A stretch of DNA of 31,060 bases from an uncultured Clostridia bacterium. Its GTDB lineage: Bacteria; Bacillota_A; Clostridia; Oscillospirales; Oscillospiraceae. Positions 26,512-31,060 of the stretch are shown here, in pieces. The first letter of the stretch is position 1; the number at the start of each line of letters is the position of its first letter. The stretch is taken from NCBI GenBank assembly GCA_946408145.1, contig CAMJQX010000001.1, positions 1 through 31,060 of the forward strand, read 5' to 3'. The notes under the pieces are model-generated. The model was not told the DNA's origin. It saw only the letters and a program-made list of their open reading frames with translations, and searched no databases. A program made the translations under genes and the position numbers.

Positions 26512-26826
26512 TTACCTCATCAGACGCTCCAGCGTTTCCATCAATTCATCGGCCACCTCGTCCCTGCCCTCCCGGATGTCCCGGATCACGCAGGAATGCA
26601 GGTGCGCCCGCAGCACCTCGCGGCTGAAGGCGTCCACCGCCGCGGCGATCGCGGCGGACTGAATCAGGATGTCGTTGCAGTAGGCGTCGTTTTCGATCAT
26701 TTTCTTCACGCCGCGCACCTGCCCCTCCAGCCGGTTCAGGCGGTTCATCAGCTTTTTCTTCTGCTCGTCCGTGCGCACGGTCATTTTTGCGCAGGCCGGG
26801 CAAGGTGTTTCTTTCGTACGGTCCAT
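26512..26826 (-). CDS. csoR: CsoR-family copper-sensing transcriptional repressor
   Basis: A 104-residue all-helical repressor. The family core is MNRLNRLEGQVRGVKKMIEND (about 27-47). The Cu(I) ligands Cys-His-Cys are visible: Cys in AYCNDIL (about 50) and His and Cys in AHLHSCV (about 74-80). Apo-CsoR binds DNA and releases it on Cu(I) binding. An extra N-terminal CPAC motif (residues 9-12) could add metal or redox sensing. GGAGGG lies 6 bases before ATG. It is the first gene of csoR-copA, and two matching operators cover its own promoter. Confidence 0.93.
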   Translation of the reverse strand: MDRTKETPCPACAKMTVRTDEQKKKLMNRLNRLEGQVRGVKKMIENDAYCNDILIQSAAIAAAVDAFSREVLRAHLHSCVIRDIREGRDEVADELMETLERLMR

Positions 26827-26843
26827 GTCGATCCCTCCGTATG

Positions 26844-26893
26844 ATACCCTCTTGGGGTATCTTGATCATATACCCTTCCGGGGTATTTGTCAA
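26844..26893 (-). promoter_or_regulatory. csoR-copA promoter with two CsoR operators
   Basis: Minus-strand TTGACA (26888-26893), 17-base spacer, TATGAT (26865-26870). Two 17-bp copies of the GC-rich inverted repeat ATACCC-n-GGGTAT type lie at 26870-26886 and 26844-26860, 26 bases apart. The first fills the spacer between -35 and -10 and the second covers the start site, the arrangement expected for repression by CsoR and release by copper. Confidence 0.85.
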
Positions 26894-26908
26894 GCGCTTT
26901 TTGACGCA

Positions 26909-26940
26909 AAAACGCCGCAGCGTGTAAGCTGCGGCGTTTT
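26909..26940. terminator. Terminator after the 26951-27736 membrane-protein gene
   Basis: Perfect 13-bp stem (26909-26921, 26928-26940), 6-base loop, and TTTTT on the minus strand. It separates the membrane-protein gene from the copper promoter. Confidence 0.85.
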
Positions 26941-26950
26941 CACGGGAATC

Positions 26951-27736
26951 TTATTCGCTTCCTTTTGCCTCCGACATGTTCGCGATCAGCAGATACTCCA
27001 CGATCAGGAGCATCGCGGCCGTCGCGCCCAGCATCACGCTCAGCGCCGTGCCGTGCTCCTCAAACAGCGCGGTGACGCTCAGGTAGACGCCGAGCTGCGC
27101 GGCGATCAGCGCGCGCCCGCCATGCCCGGCGCCAAAGAAATACGTCGCCACAAAGTAGAAGGCCGACGCGGCGGCGGCGAGCGCGAGGATCATCACCCCG
27201 AAGTTCCAGATGACGGGGTCTTCAGAGTTCGTCTTGTAGCAGGCGACCAGCCAGTAGCAATAAAACAGCGTGATCACAACGGCTGCGGCGCGGCCGACGG
27301 GGCCGTCCCCGCTGCCGCCCTTCTTGCCGAAGAGGAAGGGAAACGAAAGCGCCGCGAGGATGCCGAAGGCGCCCAGAAGGCGCTGCATCATGGGATAGCG
27401 GCTTGTGCCGGCGGAGAACAGCAGGAGACAGGCGGCCGCGGCAAAGGCCGCGCAGAGCACCCAGCCGAGGACGCGCGGGATCACGGTATCGCAGCGCAGC
27501 GCGCGCGCGGCATCCGTCCCCCGGTCGAAGCGGGCGAGCCATACCAGCGTGACGATGATGAACGCCACAACGACGAGAAAGCTGTAAATCAAAAACACCA
27601 CGGTTGTGCCCGCGCCGGGGATGAGAAAGCCCGTCTCCTTTTCAAAGGCACTCATGGTCTGCAGCCAGCGGAGAAACGCCCCGAAGATGCCGAGCACCAG
27701 CGTGCTCACCGTCAGGGTCAAAGCGGTTTTGCGCAT
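26951..27736 (-). CDS. Integral membrane protein, unknown function
   Basis: A 261-residue protein with about seven hydrophobic helices (roughly 7-24, 43-68, 88-110, 122-136, 152-170, 184-204, 214-250) and short loops. No catalytic or transport motif was recognised, and residues such as KTNSEDPVIWNF are not diagnostic. It starts MRKTALTLTVSTL and the ribosome site is weak. A promoter at 27774-27802 and terminator at 26909-26940 make it a single-gene unit. The hydrophobic pattern and codon use support a real gene; the function is open. Confidence 0.8.
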   Translation of the reverse strand: MRKTALTLTVSTLVLGIFGAFLRWLQTMSAFEKETGFLIPGAGTTVVFLIYSFLVVVAFIIVTLVWLARFDRGTDAARALRCDTVIPRVLGWVLCAAFAAAACLLLFSAGTSRYPMMQRLLGAFGILAALSFPFLFGKKGGSGDGPVGRAAAVVITLFYCYWLVACYKTNSEDPVIWNFGVMILALAAAASAFYFVATYFFGAGHGGRALIAAQLGVYLSVTALFEEHGTALSVMLGATAAMLLIVEYLLIANMSEAKGSE

Positions 27737-27773
27737 AATCTACCGTCCGTTCCAATACAAATGATGTGAAGCT

Positions 27774-27802
27774 ATTTTATACCTGCCGCCGCCGCGCGTC
27801 AA
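27774..27802 (-). promoter_or_regulatory. Promoter of the membrane-protein gene
   Basis: Minus-strand TTGACG (27797-27802), 17-base spacer, TAAAAT (27774-27779). The palindromic repeats at 27803 begin at the base next to the -35. Confidence 0.6.
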
Positions 27803-27860
27803 GTAGGGCGCGATGCCCACATCGCGCCGTATGTAGGGCGCGACGCCCACATCGCGCCGC
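27803..27860. repeat. Tandem palindromic (REP-like) repeats
   Basis: Two units of period 30 (27803-27832, 27833-27860), each a hairpin with 9-base arms around CCCA; unit 1 pairs GGCGCGATG with CATCGCGCC (27807-27815, 27820-27828), and unit 2 has one change. A partial third copy of the arm, GGGCGCGATG, follows at 27861-27870. This is the form of short dispersed intergenic palindromes; other copies cannot be seen in this window. Confidence 0.75.
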
Positions 27861-27910
27861 GGGCGCGATGTCCGCCCGGCGCGGCACGAACAAAGGAGGC
27901 GCCGCGAAAC

Positions 27911-28945
27911 ATGAAACAGATCCTTCTCTTTTCCTGCTTTGCCGTTGCGCTCGCGTTTGCGCTGCCGCTGCTGCTGCGCGTCCCCGACCAAAGCGCAGCG
28001 GAAATGCCCACTCCCGCGCCGGAGCAAAGCGCTTCGCCCGCACCTACGCTCACCCCTTCTCCCGCGCCTGCCGCGGCGCCGCCCGGGCCGGTGCGGGACG
28101 CCGGCATCTCGCTTTCGCTGCGCACGGATGCGGGCGTGGAGGCGGTCACCATGGCGGACTATCTTCCGCTGGCGCTCGCCGGCGAGATGCCCGCCTCCTT
28201 TGCGCCGGAGGCGCTGAAGGCGCAGGCGGTGGCGCTGCGGAGCTATGCGCTGTGCTATCGGGCCCAGCGCAAGGCGGCGCACCCGGACGCCGACGTCTGC
28301 GCCGATCCGGGCTGCTGCGCCGCGCTGGCAGGGGAAGAAGCCCTCCGCGCAGCGTGGGGCGCAAACTACGACGCCTACATGCAAAAGATCGCCGACGCGG
28401 TCCGCGAGACGGACGGGCAGTATCTGGTATGGGACGGCGCCCCGGCGCTGGCCGTGTTCCACGCCTCATCCTCCCTGCGGACGGAGGACGGCGCGGCGCT
28501 CGGCGTGGACCGCGCCTATCTCGTCAGCGTGGACACGCCGGAGACGGAATCGCGCGTCCGCAACCTGTGCAGCACGGTGGAGGTCGCGGCGTCGGAGCTC
28601 GCCGCGGCGGTGCGCGCCGTCGCCCCGGCCGCCGACTTCTCCGGCGCGCCGGAGGACTGGCTCGGCGCGGTGACGCTGGACGCCGCCGGGCGCGTGCAAA
28701 GCGTGGTGCTGGGCGGCGCGGCGGTGAGCGGCCTTACGCTGCGGCAGCTCTTCTCCCTGCGCTCCACGGATTTCACCCTCGTCTGGGACGGCGCGCGCTT
28801 CGTCTTCCGCGTGCGCGGTTACGGTCACGGGCTCGGCATGAGCCAGTACGGCGCCAATCTGATGGCGGAGGGCGGCGCGGATTACACCGCGATCCTCAGC
28901 CACTACTACCCCGGCACAAAGCTGGTCGTCGCCGTGCAGAATTGA
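27911..28945 (+). CDS. SpoIID/LytB-domain protein, putative septal or cell-wall lytic transglycosylase
   Basis: A 344-residue exported protein with an N-terminal signal anchor (about 3-22) and an Ala/Pro-rich stalk (about 30-62). The SpoIID domain starts at SLSLRTDAGVEAVTMADYLP. The catalytic glutamate is in LAGEMPASFAPEALKAQAVA (about 88-107), and the C-terminal GYGHGLGMSQYGA block (about 306-318) is diagnostic. The usual FHSTSGG motif reads FHASSSLRTE. SpoIID cleaves peptidoglycan glycan strands during engulfment; related proteins act in vegetative wall turnover. The partners SpoIIM and SpoIIP are not nearby, so the sporulation role is inferred. AAAGGAGG lies upstream of ATG. Confidence 0.88.
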   Translation: MKQILLFSCFAVALAFALPLLLRVPDQSAAEMPTPAPEQSASPAPTLTPSPAPAAAPPGPVRDAGISLSLRTDAGVEAVTMADYLPLALAGEMPASFAPEALKAQAVALRSYALCYRAQRKAAHPDADVCADPGCCAALAGEEALRAAWGANYDAYMQKIADAVRETDGQYLVWDGAPALAVFHASSSLRTEDGAALGVDRAYLVSVDTPETESRVRNLCSTVEVAASELAAAVRAVAPAADFSGAPEDWLGAVTLDAAGRVQSVVLGGAAVSGLTLRQLFSLRSTDFTLVWDGARFVFRVRGYGHGLGMSQYGANLMAEGGADYTAILSHYYPGTKLVVAVQN

Positions 28946-29013
28946 CTTGCTCTTTCCCGCGCCGGGTGGTATGGTATAGGGACAACGATCCTTCCACGCT
29001 GAGGTAACGCGCC

Positions 29014-29673
29014 TTGAACAAACGATTTTCGCTGAAACGCTTTCTGAAGCAGCACCCGGAATACTGGTATTTCCTTTTCATCCCCGGCTACATCGGCTGC
29101 TTTTTCCTCATGGAGCATCTGGTCCCCTCCGGCTGCGACTACTGGGTATCCTATTGCCGTCTGGACGACCATATCCCCTTTCTGGACTTTTTCGTGATCC
29201 CCTATGTGATGTGGTATCCCTTCCTGCTCGTCGCGGGGCTGGGGCTTCTGCATCGCGACGTTCCGGAGATGAAGCGCTACGTCTGGTTTATGATCGCGGG
29301 CTTCGGCTTCTCGATGCTCTTCTGCGTGCTCTTCCCCAACGGACAGGATCTGCGCCCGACGCAGTTTGCGCGCGACAACTTCTTCACCTGGCTGCTTGCG
29401 CGCGTCTACGCCGCGGACACCAACACCAACGTCCTGCCCAGCATGCACATCATCGGCTGCGTCGCCGCCTGCTGCGGCGTTTTTCGCAGCGCTGCGCTGC
29501 GCCGCTGGCGTCTGCCGATCCTCGTCGTCGCGATCCTCATCTGCCTCTCCACGGTCTTCGTGAAGCAGCACTCGATCCTCGACCTCTTCGCGGGCTTTGC
29601 CGTGTGCATCCCGCTGTGGTTCCTCTTCTATTTCAAGAAGCCGCCCACCCGTACCCAAACGAAAAGCGACTGA
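29014..29673 (+). CDS. PAP2-superfamily membrane phosphatase
   Basis: A 219-residue membrane protein with about six helices (near 18-36, 64-80, 90-108, 145-160, 167-184, 190-208). Conserved PAP2 pieces are LPSMHIIGC (about 142-150), with the catalytic histidine, and KQHSILDLFAG (about 182-192), with the second histidine and aspartate. The first motif, usually KxxxxxxRP, appears only as DLRPTQF (about 111-117). Such enzymes dephosphorylate lipid phosphates or transfer phospho-head groups; the Aur1-like branch is a possible home. The start is TTG with GAGGT 9 bases upstream. The stop codon lies inside the terminator stem. Confidence 0.85.
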   Translation: MNKRFSLKRFLKQHPEYWYFLFIPGYIGCFFLMEHLVPSGCDYWVSYCRLDDHIPFLDFFVIPYVMWYPFLLVAGLGLLHRDVPEMKRYVWFMIAGFGFSMLFCVLFPNGQDLRPTQFARDNFFTWLLARVYAADTNTNVLPSMHIIGCVAACCGVFRSAALRRWRLPILVVAILICLSTVFVKQHSILDLFAGFAVCIPLWFLFYFKKPPTRTQTKSD

Positions 29674-29704
29674 GAAACGCCGTTTCTCAGTCGCTTTTTT
29701 CTTT
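29662..29704. terminator. Bidirectional terminator overlapping the PAP2 stop codon
   Basis: Perfect 17-bp stem (29662-29678, 29682-29698), 3-base apex, then TTTTTTC on the plus strand. Its 5' arm contains the last codons and TGA of the PAP2 gene, and it faces the gene ending at 29716. Confidence 0.85.
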
Positions 29705-29715
29705 GCTTTCGTTGA

Positions 29716-31060
29716 TCAGAGCGTCCCGAAGAGGATGTCCATATCCACCCGGCCCTCGATGCCGTCCACATGGCCGCTGGAGGTGTACTGCCACATCTGG
29801 AAATCGTAGTAGTAGTTCGTCACCTGCGCGTAGTGCGCCAGCCAGATCGGATACGCCGTCAGGCGCTGCAGGTCGATGCGGAGATAGGCCATCGACGGAT
29901 TGTAATACGTCATCGGCTGATAGCCCGCCGCGGCCACGCCGTCGCAGAAGGCGACGATGCAATCCGTCACCGCGTTCCAGTCCGGCGCGCTCGAGCGCCC
30001 GCCGTACTGCTCCCAGTCGTAGACCACGGGGAGCGTGACATCCCAGCCGCGGATCAGCTCCAGCGTATAGTTCAGCTCCTCCATCGCCTCCGCCACGTTC
30101 AGCGCCTGCGAGAAGAAGTATACCCCGACCTCGATCCCGTTTTCCAGCGCGCCGCGGATGTTGTCCTGGAAATACGAGTCCTCGTTGAGCGAGCCGGTCG
30201 CGCTGCCGCGGTAGCCGCAGCGGATGATCGCAAACTCCACGCCGTCCGCGGCGACCTTTTTCCAGTCGATCTCGCCCTGATACTTGCTCACGTCGATGCC
30301 GTAGCGCACCTTCGTCGCGCCGTCGTCGTAGACCGTCCGGCCGTTTTGGACAGAAAAGGCCGCGGCGTCGTAGGGGTTGGTCTTCAGGTCATGCTGGATC
30401 GGAACGCGGCGGCCTGCGAACAGGATCCACGTTTTTGCGACATAGGCCTGCACGCGCACGAGCACCGCGCAGACCTCCGAGCGCTTGAGCGCCTCGGCGC
30501 CCTTGAACACGCGGCGGCCGCCCTCGTCGAAGCTGCCCTCCATGATCTCCGCGGCGAAAAGCCGCAGGACGCTTTCGCGGCTGCTGTCGGCATAGGGGTT
30601 CTCCGCGGGGACGTCGGTCAGCTCCAGCGCCGCGGCGCACAGGTCGGCCAGCGCGTCGCGGGTGATCGCGGCGTCCAGATCGGCGACGGCGTCTTTTTCC
30701 AGATACGCCTTCTTCTCCGCAAACGCCAGATAGCCGCTCGCCCAGTGCGCCGGCGGCGCGTCCTCCTCCGTCTCGACCGGCTCCTTCGCCGCAAACCCGG
30801 AGGCGAGCAGGATCAGCTTCAGCGCCTGTCCCCAGGTCACCTCGCTGTCCGGGCGGAACGTGCCGTCGTCATAGCCGTGGATCACGCCGTCGCGCACAAG
30901 CGCCGCGACGTAGCCGGCATACCACTGCGTCGCCGGAACGTCGGGGAATACCTCCTCCGGCAGCTCCTCCGGCGCCTCGGGCTGCGCCGTTTCCGTCGGT
31001 GCGGGCGTCTCGGCGGGTGCGGGCGTCTCGGCGGGTGCGGGCGTCTCGGTTGGTGCGGGC
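29716..31060 (-). CDS. SLH-domain GH25 lysozyme-like cell-wall hydrolase, 5' end outside window
   Basis: At least 448 codons; the frame is still open at the right edge. Visible order from the N-side: hexapeptide ETPAPA repeats, SLH domain 1 (from FPDVPATQWYAGYVAALVRD, then GYDDGTFRPDSEVTWGQALK), SLH 2 (HWASGYLAFAEKKAYL), a diverged SLH 3, then a GH25 domain beginning RYGIDVSKYQGEIDWKKV. The GH25 catalytic acids are in VVYDWEQYG, and substrate-groove motifs are FAIIRCGYRG and MWQYTSSGHVDGIEGRVDMD. GH25 enzymes cleave muramic acid beta-1,4 bonds; SLH domains anchor the protein to secondary wall polymer. A start inside the window (GTG 30897) would cut SLH 1 in half and is rejected. Confidence 0.92.
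   Translation of the reverse strand, partial: PAPTETPAPAETPAPAETPAPTETAQPEAPEELPEEVFPDVPATQWYAGYVAALVRDGVIHGYDDGTFRPDSEVTWGQALKLILLASGFAAKEPVETEEDAPPAHWASGYLAFAEKKAYLEKDAVADLDAAITRDALADLCAAALELTDVPAENPYADSSRESVLRLFAAEIMEGSFDEGGRRVFKGAEALKRSEVCAVLVRVQAYVAKTWILFAGRRVPIQHDLKTNPYDAAAFSVQNGRTVYDDGATKVRYGIDVSKYQGEIDWKKVAADGVEFAIIRCGYRGSATGSLNEDSYFQDNIRGALENGIEVGVYFFSQALNVAEAMEELNYTLELIRGWDVTLPVVYDWEQYGGRSSAPDWNAVTDCIVAFCDGVAAAGYQPMTYYNPSMAYLRIDLQRLTAYPIWLAHYAQVTNYYYDFQMWQYTSSGHVDGIEGRVDMDILFGTL
30998..31060. repeat. 18-bp tandem repeat encoding ETPAPA
   Basis: Three and a half copies of an 18-base unit (30998-31015, 31016-31033, 31034-31051, partial 31052-31060) encode the flexible ETPAPA linker of the lysozyme. 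The array continues beyond the window. In-frame repeats of this kind can change copy number by slippage. Confidence 0.85.

Noticed and set aside
26844..26886. CRISPR-like or transposon-end repeat
   Set aside because: The two repeats match CsoR operators in sequence and position; no further copies or spacers follow.

Overview
The window looks like chromosome of a spore-forming, GC-rich, Gram-positive anaerobe, most probably an Oscillospiraceae/Ruminococcaceae-type Clostridia. The reasons are: a 1182-residue single-chain pyruvate:ferredoxin oxidoreductase; two sporulation-type proteins (SpoVT and a SpoIID-domain protein); S-layer-homology domains on a GH25 lysozyme; lipoproteins with clear lipoboxes; strong GGAGG ribosome sites, several in front of TTG starts; and many intrinsic terminators shared by convergent genes. 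I see no rRNA, tRNA, CRISPR array, transposase, integrase or phage gene.

Layout. (1) 1-4433, minus: a peptide/nickel-type ABC importer (two ATPases, two permeases, binding lipoprotein). In front of it is a complete candidate attenuator: a sigma-A promoter (4745-4773), a folded leader RNA closed by a 10-bp stem (4620-4724) and an intrinsic terminator (4476-4517). (2) 4805-9011, minus: a tight operon of precorrin-2 dehydrogenase, FecB/BtuF-like lipoprotein, FecCD permease, ATPase and a CbiK-type cobalt chelatase, read from a strong promoter. (3) 9307-11189, plus: a wrecked sensor gene in which an SBP_bac_3 domain broken by frameshifts runs into a truncated Cache-HAMP-GGDEF cyclase. (4) 11256-12320, minus: a uroporphyrinogen-decarboxylase-family protein with the HxC...C zinc pattern of corrinoid methyltransferases, followed by remnants of two divergent genes that have lost their starts. 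(5) 12839-14990: a membrane-protein/cytidylate-kinase-like fusion, a 31-codon small ORF with a perfect ribosome site, and a small lipoprotein. (6) 15221-23891: spoVT, an S66 LD-carboxypeptidase, a ROK glucokinase, PFOR, and the yloU-yloV pair (Asp23/Gls24 protein plus DAK2/fatty-acid kinase). (7) 23950-26893: csoR-copA copper operon with two CsoR boxes placed on the promoter; the CopA C-terminus is a CopZ-like domain with its own internal ribosome site. (8) 26951-31060: a membrane protein, palindromic repeats, a SpoIID-domain protein, a PAP2 phosphatase and an SLH-GH25 lysozyme cut by the window edge.

How the genes fit together: the left third is dominated by metal and tetrapyrrole handling (cobalt chelatase, precorrin-2 dehydrogenase, two importers, a corrinoid-type methyltransferase). 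A regulated cobalt/corrinoid economy is therefore the most economical reading, though the transported ligands are not shown by sequence alone. The right part is ordinary core physiology plus copper efflux and envelope/sporulation functions. The strongest candidate for something undescribed is the leader RNA at 4476-4773. It shares short motifs with the 3' part of cobalamin riboswitches but lacks their most conserved box.
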